Of a stretch of DNA of 64,000 bases, positions 55,401 through 63,430 are shown one piece after another; within the stretch, counting starts at the first letter, position 1, and each line of letters opens with the position of its first letter. Source of the stretch: Ryuthela nishihirai. Taxonomy: Eukaryota > Arthropoda > Arachnida > Araneae > Heptathelidae. The notes beneath the pieces were generated by a model. That model saw nothing but the letters and a program-made list of their open reading frames with translations. It was not told the DNA's origin and searched no databases. Location: positions 1 to 64,000 of the forward strand of contig JAWZYU010000764.1 in the NCBI GenBank assembly GCA_038380435.1. Reading direction: 5' to 3'. A program made the position numbers and the translations under genes.

Positions 55401-58145
55401 AACATATATATCAGTGGTTCTCAACCTTTTATGCTTCACGTACCCCCTGGAAATGTGTATGTAACTGGCGTACCCCTTGTATAGATAGATAAAATTATAG
55501 TTATAGTATAATAATGGGAATAAAATAAAACATATATATCAGTGGTTCTCAACCTTTTATGCTTCACGTACCCCCTGGAAATGTGTATGTAATTGGCGTA
55601 CCCCTTGTATAGATAGATAAAACTATAATTATAGTATAACAATGGGAATAAAATAAAACATATATATCAGTGGTTCTCAACCTTTTATGTTTCACGTACC
55701 CCCTGGAAATGTGTAAGTAACTGGCGTACCCCTTGTATAGATAGATAAAACTATAATTATAGTATAACAATGGGAATAAAATAAAACATATATATCAGTG
55801 GTTCTCAACCTTTTATGCTTCACGTACCCCCTGGAAATGTGTATGTAACTGGCGTACCCCTTGTATAGATAGATAAAACTATAATTATAGTATAACAATG
55901 GGAATAAAATAAAACATATATATCAGTGGTTCTCAACCTTTTATGTTTCACGTACCCCCTGGAAATGTGTAAATAACTGGCGTACCCCTTGTATAGATAG
56001 ATAAAACTATAATTATAGTATAACAATGGGAATAAAATAAAACATATATATCAGTGGTTCTCAACCTTTTATGCTTCACGTACCCCCTGGAAATGTGTAG
56101 GTAACTGGCGTACCCCTTGTATAGATAGATAAAACTATAATTATAGTATAACAATGGGAATAAAATAAAACATATATATCAGTGGTTCTCAACCTTTTAT
56201 GTTTCACGTACCCCCTGGAAATGTGTAAGTAACTGGCGTACCCCTTGTATAGATAGATAAAATTATAGTTATAGTATAACAATGGGAATAAAATAAAACA
56301 TATATATCAGTGGTTCTCAACCTTTTATGCTTCACGTACCCCCTGGAAATGTGTATGTAACTGGCGTACCTCTTGTATAGATAGATAAAACTATAATTAT
56401 AGTATAACAATGGGAATAAAATGAAACATACATATCAGTGGTTCTCAACCTTTTATGCTTCACGTACCCCCTGGAAATGTGTATGCAACTGGCGTACCCC
56501 TTGTATAGATAGATAAACTATAGTTATAGTATAACAATGGGAATAAAATAAAACATATATATCAGTGGTTCTCAACCTTTTATGCTTCACGTACCCCCTG
56601 GAAATGTGTATGTAACTGGCGTACCCCTTGTATAGATAGATAAACTATAGTTATAGTGTAACAATGGGAATAAAATAAAACATATATATCAGTGGTTCTC
56701 AACCTTTTATGCTTCACGTACCCTCTGGAAATGTGTATGTAACTGGCGTAACCCTTGTATAGATAGATAAAACTATAGTTATAGTATAACAATGGGAATA
56801 AAATAAAACATACATATCAGTGGTTCTCAACCTTTTATGCCTCACTTACCCCCTGGAAATTTGTATGCAACTGGCGTACCCCTTGTATAGATAGATAAAA
56901 CTATAGTTATAGTATAACAATGGGAATAAAATAAAACGTATATATCAGTGGTTCTTAACCTTTTATGTTTCACTTACTCCCTGGAAATGTGTATGTAACT
57001 GGCGTACCCCTTGTGTAGATAGATAAAACTATAGTTATAGTATAACAATGGGAATAAAATAAAACATATATATCAGTGGTTCTCAACCTTTTATGCTTCA
57101 CGTACCCTCTGGAAATGTGTATGTAACTGGCGTAACCCTTGTATAGATAGATAAAACTATAGTTATAGTATAACAATGGGAATAAAATAAAACATATATA
57201 TCAGTGGTTCTCAACCTTTTATGCTTCACTTACCCCCTGGAAATGTGTATGTAACTGGCGTACCCCTTGTATAGATAGATAAAACTATAGTTATAGTATA
57301 ACAATGGGAATAAAATAAAACATATATATCAGTGGTTCTCAACCTTTTATGCTTCACTTACCCCCTGGAAATGTGTATGTAACTGGCGTACCCCTTGTAT
57401 AGATAGATAAAACTATAGTTATAGTATAACAATGGGAATAAAATAAAACATATATATCAGTGGTTCTCAACCTTTTATGCTTCACGTACCCCCTGGAAAT
57501 GTGTAAGTAAATGGCGTACCCCTTGTATAGATAGATAAACTATAGTTGTAGTATAAAAATGGGAATAAAATAAAACATATATATGTAACATATATCTAGA
57601 GACTTTTGAGCTCCCACTGCGTACCCCACGTTGAGAACCCCTAACCTAGACCATGAAAAGACCTGTTATTAAAAACATATATCTGGATGACTTTAAAATA
57701 TAATTGAATATCTTCTACTAAACCGAAGAACTTTAAATTTGTCTTTTGTGAAACATTTCATGAAATCCTTATATTACATCAATACGACAGTGAATGATTA
57801 TTTACCTAGATTTAGATTTGTATTATGGCTTTATTTTTGGAATTTTTCTTTATTTATTGTTATATTTTTCTGAACGTTTTCAAAATACGTTTGTTTTTAA
57901 ATTCTTTAATTTAAAAATGAATAAATGAGCGTTTCAAGGTGTTATGCTTACATATAAAATCTATTTTTGATTTGCAGGAAATGATATCATTTATGCATTA
58001 ACAAACCAAGACAAATATTATCTTCGAATTGAGATGACTGATGATGAAAACAAAACACGTAGTGCTTTATATGATCAGTTCTGGATTGAAGATGAAAACC
58101 AACAATACAGACTGCAAGTACATGACTACAGTGGTGGTGATGCAG
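40288..58145 (+). CDS. Lectin gene C: tachylectin-5-like protein, four of five exons in window (partial)
   Basis: Exons 40288-40441, 44206-44366, 50743-50848 and 57978-58145 join in frame (589 nt, 196 codons plus one base) with the phases of genes A and B. The protein has a signal peptide (MSPFCGVLLCFVVAVCFA), an N-terminal segment, and the first two thirds of a fibrinogen-like domain. The domain shows PMDCAEILSCG, IWPRNRIMTG, DEGGWT, KRPIDYF, FWIGND and the VHDYSGGDAG end. The last exon, with calcium and ligand sites, is missing between 58146 and 64000. The intron there holds an array and a 3.3-kb LINE, so the exon should lie further right. Divergence from A and B is moderate throughout. It is transcribed away from gene B. 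Confidence 0.9.
40871..41162 (+). mobile_element. SINE-A copy, 5'-truncated, with TSD
   Basis: Lacks the tRNA head; flanked by AAGGCTG(A/G)CC. Confidence 0.9.
41507..41915. mobile_element. Two palindromic MITEs, one truncated
   Basis: A left arm at 41507 with part of the 118-bp module breaks off at a fragment of the small hairpin MITE (41698-41723). A complete TA-flanked 192-bp copy follows (41724-41915). Confidence 0.85.
41916..42550. other. Intronic stretch with degenerate short repeats
   Basis: Variants of GGTAAATTTTCAGAA and GGCGAAAAAAGTAAGTTG recur between 41920 and 42170. No gene. Confidence 0.5.
42551..42933 (-). mobile_element. SINE-A full-length copy
   Basis: Reverse copy in gene C intron 1, moderately diverged. 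Confidence 0.9.
43085..43803. repeat. 29-bp minisatellite
   Basis: About 25 units of GAAATAAAATCAATTGTGTT plus ATCAGAAAG, alternating between 28 and 30 bases, with CCGT/CCCT variants recurring in blocks. Open frames here are repeat read-through. Confidence 0.95.
44206..44366 (+). CDS. Gene C exon 2
   Basis: Acceptor TTTCAG at 44200-44205, donor GTGAGT at 44367, 161 nt. It encodes GNCKCPPKPMDCAEILSCG, TGIYEIWPRNRIMTG and VFCDMETDEGGWT. Confidence 0.94.
44501..45422 (-). mobile_element. SINE-A composite: 3' half reiterated in a 170-bp array
   Basis: On plus the tail-side half repeats at exactly 170-base spacing (CCTCTGAG at 44521, 44691, 44861, 45031). Each unit ends at TTCTTTAACG before restarting with TTGGTTTG, and the last runs on into a full body and head. 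One TSD, GGAGTCAGTGTC, flanks the whole 0.9 kb. Confidence 0.95.
45423..45856. other. Intronic AT-rich stretch
   Basis: Nothing recognised. Confidence 0.45.
45857..46410 (-). mobile_element. SINE-B copy interrupted by a SINE-A
   Basis: Reverse SINE-B body (GGATGGCAGAACCTCAGCAG) and degenerate head, split at TGTCTACGAGTG by the SINE-A at 46003-46380. SINE-B is therefore the earlier insertion here. Confidence 0.85.
46003..46380 (-). mobile_element. SINE-A full-length copy with TSD
   Basis: Reverse copy flanked by TGTCTACGAGTG (45991-46002 and 46381-46392). Confidence 0.96.
46844..47854. mobile_element. piggyBac-like nonautonomous element, copy 1
   Basis: TTAA|CCCTTTCACGACTAAGGG at the left and GTCCTGAAAGGG|TTAG at the right. 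The sequence matches the copy at 51739 nearly base for base. It contains a foldback element (47007-47437), and a 54-base segment left of that foldback is repeated on its right. No transposase. Confidence 0.85.
47007..47437. mobile_element. Foldback element with ~100-bp inverted arms
   Basis: ACAGGGTGAATCTGAAAAAG at the left and its inverse at the right continue as arms of about 100 bases with GGGGTGGTAGAACGCAGC. It is nested inside the piggyBac-like element in both copies, so it was there before the larger element spread. Open frames on both strands are arm read-through. Confidence 0.88.
47945..48510 (-). pseudogene. Decayed LINE reverse transcriptase (second family)
   Basis: Minus-strand translation across stops gives IHKHGIVNILENYRPISLPS, FLDIKIDFDSIPHVILLKKL and VASADDSAIHYEG. 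These correspond to the RT words NYRPISLL, DIKKAFDSIPH and ADDSAI. A VPQCSVL segment matches the VPQGSVLGP block. This is a different family from the LINE at 60113 and too degraded to classify. Confidence 0.75.
48559..48703 (-). mobile_element. SINE-C copy
   Basis: Head on minus: GGTTAGAGCGCTCTGGC, then GCGGGTTCGATTCCCGCCGC (good B box). Body: GATAATTGTTTTCAGATGTT and ATCTATTTCTAC. The acceptor stem is not preserved at its 5' side because the minisatellite begins there. Confidence 0.7.
48690..48982. repeat. 30-bp minisatellite adjoining the SINE-C head
   Basis: Nearly ten units of TCTAACCGTGGTTAATGG + TCTACAAAATGG. The first unit overlaps the tRNA-like head (GCTCTAACCGTGGTTAATGG). Period 30 makes an open frame of decapeptide repeats (NGLTVVNGLQ), considered noncoding. 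Confidence 0.93.
49012..49535. other. Intronic stretch without recognised genes
   Basis: Two short open frames show no known family. A run around GAATTTTTCGAGG recurs locally (49200-49280). Confidence 0.45.
49540..49817 (+). pseudogene. Possible transposase C-terminal fragment with element end
   Basis: ATGCATATTGAAGTCGATAG gives HIEVDSGHFEQLLQIHEK, resembling the C-termini of some IS630/Tc1-related transposases (inference). The stretch closes with GACTCGCCCTGTA, close to the inverse of the ACAGGGTGAATC end at 47007. The left part was not found. Confidence 0.4.
50107..50496 (+). mobile_element. SINE-A full-length copy with TSD
   Basis: Plus copy flanked by ACATTGACACTCC, in gene C intron 2. 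Confidence 0.95.
50743..50848 (+). CDS. Gene C exon 3
   Basis: Acceptor TTAG at 50739-50742, donor GTATGA at 50849, 106 nt. It encodes VLQRRGSYKRPIDYFNKKW and KSYKFGFGDLKRDFWIG. Confidence 0.94.
50849..51135. other. Intron 3 start, AT-rich
   Basis: Nothing recognised. Confidence 0.45.
51147..51357 (+). mobile_element. SINE-B copy with TSD
   Basis: Intact tRNA-like head (GGCCGAGTGGTTAGCACG ... GGGTTCGAGTCCCGGG), same body as 35793-36001, TTTATTTTATTTATT tail, flanked by ATACTTTTAAG. The best-preserved SINE-B here. Confidence 0.95.
51739..52699. mobile_element. piggyBac-like nonautonomous element, copy 2
   Basis: TTAA on both sides, ends CCCTTTCACGAC and GTCCTGAAAGGG. It carries the same ACAGGGTGAATC foldback (about 51917-52350). 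It lacks the 54-base duplication of copy 1 and is therefore nearer the parental form. Confidence 0.9.
52804..52856 (-). repeat. tRNA-like fragment
   Basis: On minus GATAGCTTAATGGTTAGAACACC resembles a D-arm with A box; no T-arm follows. Probably another SINE head remnant. Confidence 0.35.
53069..53453 (+). mobile_element. SINE-A copy (diverged) with TSD
   Basis: Plus copy flanked by GAATCAAACA. Confidence 0.87.
53454..54560. other. Strand-asymmetric C-rich stretch
   Basis: Plus strand strongly depleted in G and rich in C, unlike neighbouring introns. On minus, 53999-53930 reads AVCECCREVWHRAHVC, which fits the zinc-knuckle spacing C-x2-C-x4-H-x4-C. A 76-codon frame lies at 53761-53531. A worn gag-like region is conceivable, but no RT or LTR is seen. 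C and G runs lie near 54119 and 54162. Confidence 0.4.
54561..55019. other. Intronic stretch with a B-box-like motif
   Basis: GTAGGTTCGAGTCTCACTC at 54628-54646 looks like a T-arm, but no tRNA-like fold precedes it. Otherwise nothing recognised. Confidence 0.35.
55028..57643 (-). mobile_element. hAT-like element expanded by ~20 tandem 128-bp units
   Basis: The left end CAGTGGTTCTCAACCTTTT and the right end (inverse of TAGGGGTTCTCAACGTGGGG) are flanked by ACCTAGAA / ACCTAGAC, an 8-bp TSD with one mismatch. Between them the 5' end plus about 110 subterminal bases is repeated head to tail every 128 bases, so each unit carries the terminal motif. Repetitive 68-codon minus-strand frames are read-through. 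It lies in gene C intron 3, just upstream of exon 4. Confidence 0.92.
57978..58145 (+). CDS. Gene C exon 4
   Basis: Acceptor TTGCAG at 57972-57977, donor GTAATT at 58146, 168 nt, one codon longer than in A and B. It encodes NDIIYALTNQDKYYLRIEM, QFWIEDENQQYRLQVHDY and SGGDAG. Confidence 0.93.
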
Positions 58146-58329
58146 GTAATTTCTTTTATATGTTGTTACTGATCTTTGACAAGTGTTTCTCAAAGGTTTT
58201 TGATTATGATCTGAAGTTCAAATACCTATTCACTTCACGACCCAAACTTGGTTTCAGCTTTCCAGAACGTTCTGGAAGCTGATACCAAGCGTTGTAGAAG
58301 CCAAGTAATGCCTAACAGAAAGAAAACTT

Positions 58330-58675
58330 AGTATGGCCACAGGCTAACTGGCCAAGCCATCAGCTGATGGCTTGGCCAGTTAGCCTGTAGCCATCCTAAG
58401 TTTCCTAAGATGATCAAGCTGATGGCTTGGCCAGTTAGCCTGTAGCCATCCTAAGTTTCCTAAAATGATCAAGCTGATGGCTTGGCCAGTTAGCCTGTAG
58501 CCATCCTAAGTTTCCTAAGATCATCCTAAGATGATCAAGCTGATGGCTTGGCCAGTTAGCCTGTAGCCATCCTAAGTTTCCTAAGATGATCAAGCTGATG
58601 GCTTGGCCAGTTAGCCTGTAGTCAAGTACAGACTAACTAGCCTACAGACTAACTAGCCAAGCCATCAGCTTTTCC
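58330..58675. repeat. Palindrome-seeded ~60-bp tandem repeat
   Basis: A near-perfect hairpin centred at the CATCAG|CTGATG junction (58366) has arms GGCCACAGGCTAACTGGCCA and the complement. It is followed by four more copies of the right arm plus spacer (GATGATCAAGCTGATGGCTT). It ends with another inverted piece. Confidence 0.9.
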
Positions 58676-59530
58676 TGCCCTTAGATTAGGAAACCCCTAT
58701 CTAGATGTCCTACATAGAGATAGTAAATAGAGCCCGTTGTCACCATGTTTGACCCGATGAATGTAAGGAATATAGTTGAATTAAAAAATTTTTAAAGTAA
58801 CAAAATATTACCCCGAAAAGAGCTACTCCCTCTTCATACGAAAATTAGAGAAGCAAAGTAATCAATCCTTCTAAATAAAGTCGTGCTCCATTTTTCAACC
58901 TCTACCTCTATCTTACAACTTTAAAAAGCTGCATAATCAGTGGTGTATATCCTTCTTAAACGTAGCTTATTCTCTTTATTGTATTTTTTATTTGCTAAAC
59001 ATTTAATCATTTATTCAAATAAATTTTATTTTATCATTTAATGATCCTTCAGTTTAAAAAAAAAGATATTTCAGTGTAAAATTAGGTTTAAAATTTATAT
59101 TATCCAATTTTAACAAGTTCTCACTTTTAGTATATAAGAAATTTTTATTAGTTCTCTACATCTCTTTTTCAAGGGTGTACGATGGTTGTCTTTAATTCTG
59201 TAATAAAAAAGTCGTAAAATTTTAAACCTTCGCGACCGCGAAGGAAGGGAGGGATACCTCATCGAAATGGATGGGAGTATTTTAATGACAATATAGATTT
59301 GTTACCAAAAAAAGGAAAAAAATGAAATTAATTAATAACTTATGCAAGAATATAATTTATAATATTGATTATATTCGTAAAAAAACATTTAAAAAAACTG
59401 AAAACCCCCGTAAAAAACATTTAAAAATCAGATTATTCATTTTAAAATTTAAGCATGTTTCTTCCTCTCTTTTCTTTCTGGTAATAAAAAAATTATTCTA
59501 AATTATCAAAATTTGGATACTTGCATGTTG
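58676..59530. other. AT-rich intronic stretch
   Basis: Presumed gene C intron 4; no exon 5 found here. Confidence 0.5.
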
Positions 59531-59915
59531 GGTTGGGTTGTTTTACCTCTGAGCGGCACTTTTCTGCACACCAAGGGCTAAATGGCCAGGTCACATGGAC
59601 CCCGAAGGCTCAGAGAATGTTGGGGGAGGGGACCCACTGGAACAGCTGTTGGGAGACAGATGGTAGCCTCCCGTCAAGGCCATCCAGCGTGTTCTTTAAC
59701 GTGCACAGGGTATGGCTCTCCCGCACACGGGGCCACGGCTTAACATCCCATCCGACGGACGGCGGCCTTTCCAAGCCCATCGGTGTCCCCTACTGACCGT
59801 GGGCAGGGCGGGGAATTTTGCGGAGATAAATCTCAACGCTGACCCAGCTGGGACTCGAACCTGGGAACTACAGATTACGAGCCTGGCGCGCTACCGACTG
59901 AGCCACCCCCGCCCC
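59531..59915 (-). mobile_element. SINE-A full-length copy with TSD
   Basis: Reverse copy flanked by TACTTGCATGTTG. Confidence 0.95.
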
Positions 59916-60234
59916 TACTTGCATGTTGTGTTGCTTAACTCTGATATATGTCATTTGAAGCAAATATCACAAAAAATAAATTGAAAATCTTGACTTCCAA
60001 CCCCCCTCCCCAAATCTAAGTTTTTGAACAATATTTGCATATTACTGAAAACGTTCTGGAAGCTGAAACATTTAACAGCAATGATGTTGTTTATGGATTT
60101 GAGCTTGATTATTGATCCTGGACTTGCTGCACTGGTGGGCCTCTGTTGAGGGAGAATCTGCTGCTGTGTTTTCTGTTTGCTTCTGGGTTGCCAGCTCTAA
60201 GTGAACAGAGGCATGGGATACCTTATATCAGCTG

Positions 60235-61646
60235 GTGGATAATCCTAATCAGAGGCCATCGCAGGTACCTGAACCTTACTTAGCTAGTTGGGCATCGTCA
60301 AGCCTAAACTGGAGTAATGTGTCTCAGGCAGGCCATATGGTTCTTGAAAAAGTCCACTTGAAAAGGTGGTGCCTGAAGTTCCTACCAGCATCGGTGACTT
60401 CAGCCTTTAGCGGAGGAGGAACAGGTCTTTGCCTCATGCCTGTGATCAGGGGACTGTTTGATATTGTTAGCTCCACCTATCTCAATAAACCTAATTTCTT
60501 TAAAAATCCTACTAATCATTTTCTCTCTGCAGGAACGTGGAACGTGAGGACATTACATAGAGATTATTCTCTTGATGTCCTCATGCAGGAATTCCAGCGC
60601 ATAACCTAGATATTCTAGGCTTGCAAGAGACCAGATGGACAAGTAAAGGTGAGATACTTAAAAATAACTTTAAATTTCTCTTTACAGGGAGGGAGGATGG
60701 AAAGCATCACCAAGGCATGGGTCTGCTGCTCAGCAGACATGCTAGTGATGCTCTTCTAGGATATGAGTGCATTAATGAAAGGTTTCTTACAGCAAAATTT
60801 CAGACAAGCATTAAAAATTTGAATGTTATCTGCTGTTATGCCCCCACTGAGGATGCTGATGAGGATGACAAGGATAGGTTTTACGGACAACTTCAGGATA
60901 TTTTGAATTCTGTCAAGAAAGGAGATATTACCCTTGTTCTAGGTGACTTCAATGCCAAAGTTGGTACTGACTCTGATCTTTGGGGAGGGGTGATAGGCCC
61001 TTTTGGTATTGGTAGCTGCAACGGCAATGGGCAACGTCTCTTACAGGTAAGTAAACTCAATGGTTTCAGAATAACTAACACATATTACAAACACCGCGAC
61101 ATACATAAATACACATGGGTTTCACCTGATGGGCTGCATGGGAATATGATTGATTATATATTAAATAACAGCAAATGGGCTAGTTCTGTTAGAAATACCA
61201 GGGCATATAGGGGAGCTGAAATTGGATCTGACTATTACCTTGTTAAAAGTGTCTTGCAACTTAAACTTAAAAAGTGTTGTGCTAGGGTTAAAAAATTTAC
61301 CTTTAATACTGAAGCTCTGAAAGACCCAGTAATAGCCAAAGCTTACCATGATAGGTTACTTAGTCATTATGACAGTCATTGTTTGCTTAATATCTTGAAG
61401 TTGAGGAAAAATGAGGCCATTTTAAACAGGCTTTTTTTAGAAACTAACAGTACTCTTTTAGGAAAAAAGGAGCAGAGGAGACAGACTTATTTAAGTGACA
61501 AGGCACTTGAGCTTATTTCAGAAAGAAGGAACTGCAGGAATGTCCTTAATCAGTACCCTACTAGTCCTAATAGAAAGCATTACAGAGAGCTTAATAAACA
61601 TGTAAAGGATCAATTAGCTGCTGATAAGAATCTTTGGCTTGGCTGA
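60235..61646 (+). pseudogene. LINE endonuclease region (APE/EEP), frameshifted
   Basis: The first frame (60235-60609) ends just after AGTWNVRTLHRDYSLDV. The domain resumes in another frame with DILGLQETRWTSKG, YAPTEDADEDD, LVLGDFNAKVGTDSD, NMIDYIL and IGSDYYLVKS. In APE endonucleases the last motif is normally SDHxxL, so the catalytic His is Tyr here. Together with the frameshift near 60605 this makes it inactive. A further shift occurs near 61640. Confidence 0.85.
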
Positions 61647-63392
61647 CAAAGCTGAGGAAGCAGTTAGGCAGCAGAACAGCAGAGAGCTGTACCAGATAGT
61701 TAATGTTTTATGTGGTAGAAAACGGACAGGCATACAAGGATTGAAGGATAAACAAGGTAAGTTTATAGAAGAGGAGGATTCTGTCATGGCTAGGTGGACT
61801 GAGCATTTCAGTGATGTTCTAAACAATGTGGTTAGTTCTACTTCCATTGTTTGCAATGATGATAGATGCATTGGTGGCTTTAATGTTGGCCCTATAACAC
61901 AATCTGAAGTTATTTTGGCTGTTTCTAAACTTAAACTACATAAATCCCCATGTGTAGATGAAATTACTACCGAAATGCTTAGAGCTGGGAATGTTTCGGT
62001 TACCACTTGGATGACTGAAATTCTGAATATCTTTTATGATAAAGGCATGGTTCCTAAGGATTTTACCACAGCTATTATTATCCCTATTTTCAAATAAGGT
62101 GATCGCAGTTCTTGTGATAACTATAGGGGTATCAGCCTACTATCTGTTCCAGGTAAAGTTCTTTCCATGATTGTGCTTAATAGAAATAAGAATGTGGTTG
62201 ACAGTAAATTGCGTGATGAGCAATGTGGATTCAGAAGTGGTAGGGGATGTGTGGATCAGATATTTTCACTTAGGTAGATTCTTGAGAAATGTTTAGAGTT
62301 TCAGAAACCTTTGGTTGCTAGCTTTGTTGATTTCAAAAAGGCTTTCGACTCTGTTGATCGTCATAATTTGTGGTTGATTGTGAGATCATATGGTATACCT
62401 GACAAGTTAGTTAACATAATGAAAGCTCTCTATAATAACACTGAGTCGTGTGTGAGAGTTGGTAAGGCTTGTAGCAATTGGTTTAGCATTACTTCTGGTG
62501 TTCGACAAGGGTGCATTTTGTCTCCTTTTCTCTTTAGCTTGGTTATTGATTATGTTATGCGAAATTCACTTCGAGGGAAAGATTTTGGCCTTAAATGGGC
62601 TGGAGATACGAAAATTTCTGATTTAGATTATGCTGATGATTTAGCCCTTTTGGCAAATGATGTTGATGAGATGAACTCTTTCATTCGAGCTGTTGATGAG
62701 ACTGGTAGTAGAGTAGGTTTGGTTATAAACAGAGAGAAAACTAAAGTGATGAAAATTGGTCAGGCAGGCTGTGATTCAGTTAATCTGAATGGTTGCAGTC
62801 TTGAGCAGGTGTCACAGTTTAATTACCTTGGGCGCTATGTAACAGATAATGGTGATGTGCGGTATGAGATTAATAGACGGATAGGGATTGGTGCCGGGAC
62901 TTTTAATAATCGATGGAGATTGTGGAGAAGTAGGCGTATATACTTAAAGACTAAAATTAGACTTTATAATAGTTTGGTTCCTTCTAGGGTTAGTTATGGT
63001 AGTGAAACTTGGACGCTGTGAAACAAAATAACAGGAAAGTAGATGCTTTTGATTCTAGATGCTTACGTAGTATCTTTGGTATTAGATGGTTTAACTTTGT
63101 AACTAATGATGAGGTTAGGCAAAGGAGTTTGCAACCTCCTTTAAGCAGCATATTGTGCAGACTCCGTTGGTTTGGCCATGTTGCCCATGTGGATAATTAT
63201 AGATTGGCGAATAGGGTTATGAACAGTGTGCCTAGAGGTCTCAGAAGGAGGGAGAGACCTAGGATGCGATGGGAAGACAATGTCAAACAGGACCTTGTTA
63301 GAATTGGTGTGCAGTGGCCAGATGCAGTAGATGTACCTCAGGACAGACTTGCTTTGAGAATTAAATTGCCCGGTCTGGTTGGACCTCCGTAG
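61639..63392 (+). pseudogene. LINE reverse transcriptase region with stops and a frameshift
   Basis: One frame carries LHKSPCVDEITTEML, PKDFTTAIIIPIFK, stop (62095), DNYRGISLLSVPGK, CGFRSGRGCVDQIF, stop (62275), ILEKCLEF, FVDFKKAFDSVD, GVRQGCILSPFLF and LDYADDLALLAND. The RT catalytic YADD is intact. At 63019 it stops, and the C-terminal part ([18 protein letters not shown] onward) continues in another frame to 63392. The TAA and TAG are each one change from a sense codon. Confidence 0.9.
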
Positions 63393-63430
63393 CCCATGGC
63401 TGCTTGAGGATGATGATGTTAGTCATAATA

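Larger units (their letters stand above)
60113..63430 (+). mobile_element. APE-type LINE (RTE-like), nearly full length, inactive
   Basis: A plus-strand non-LTR retrotransposon with an endonuclease domain, reverse transcriptase and a C-terminal RLRWFGHVAHV / RPRMRWEDNVKQDL region, ending in GAGGATGATGATG. The order, the lack of a separate gag ORF and the simple-repeat tail fit an RTE-like clade, but the clade assignment is from memory of the family, not a search. Two 5'-truncated relatives are at 18196-18681 and 28186-28627. The left border is approximate. Confidence 0.88.

Noticed and set aside
55052..57176. Eleven near-identical 68-codon minus-strand frames
   Set aside because: They are the 128-bp hAT-derived repeat, each frame spanning one and a half units.
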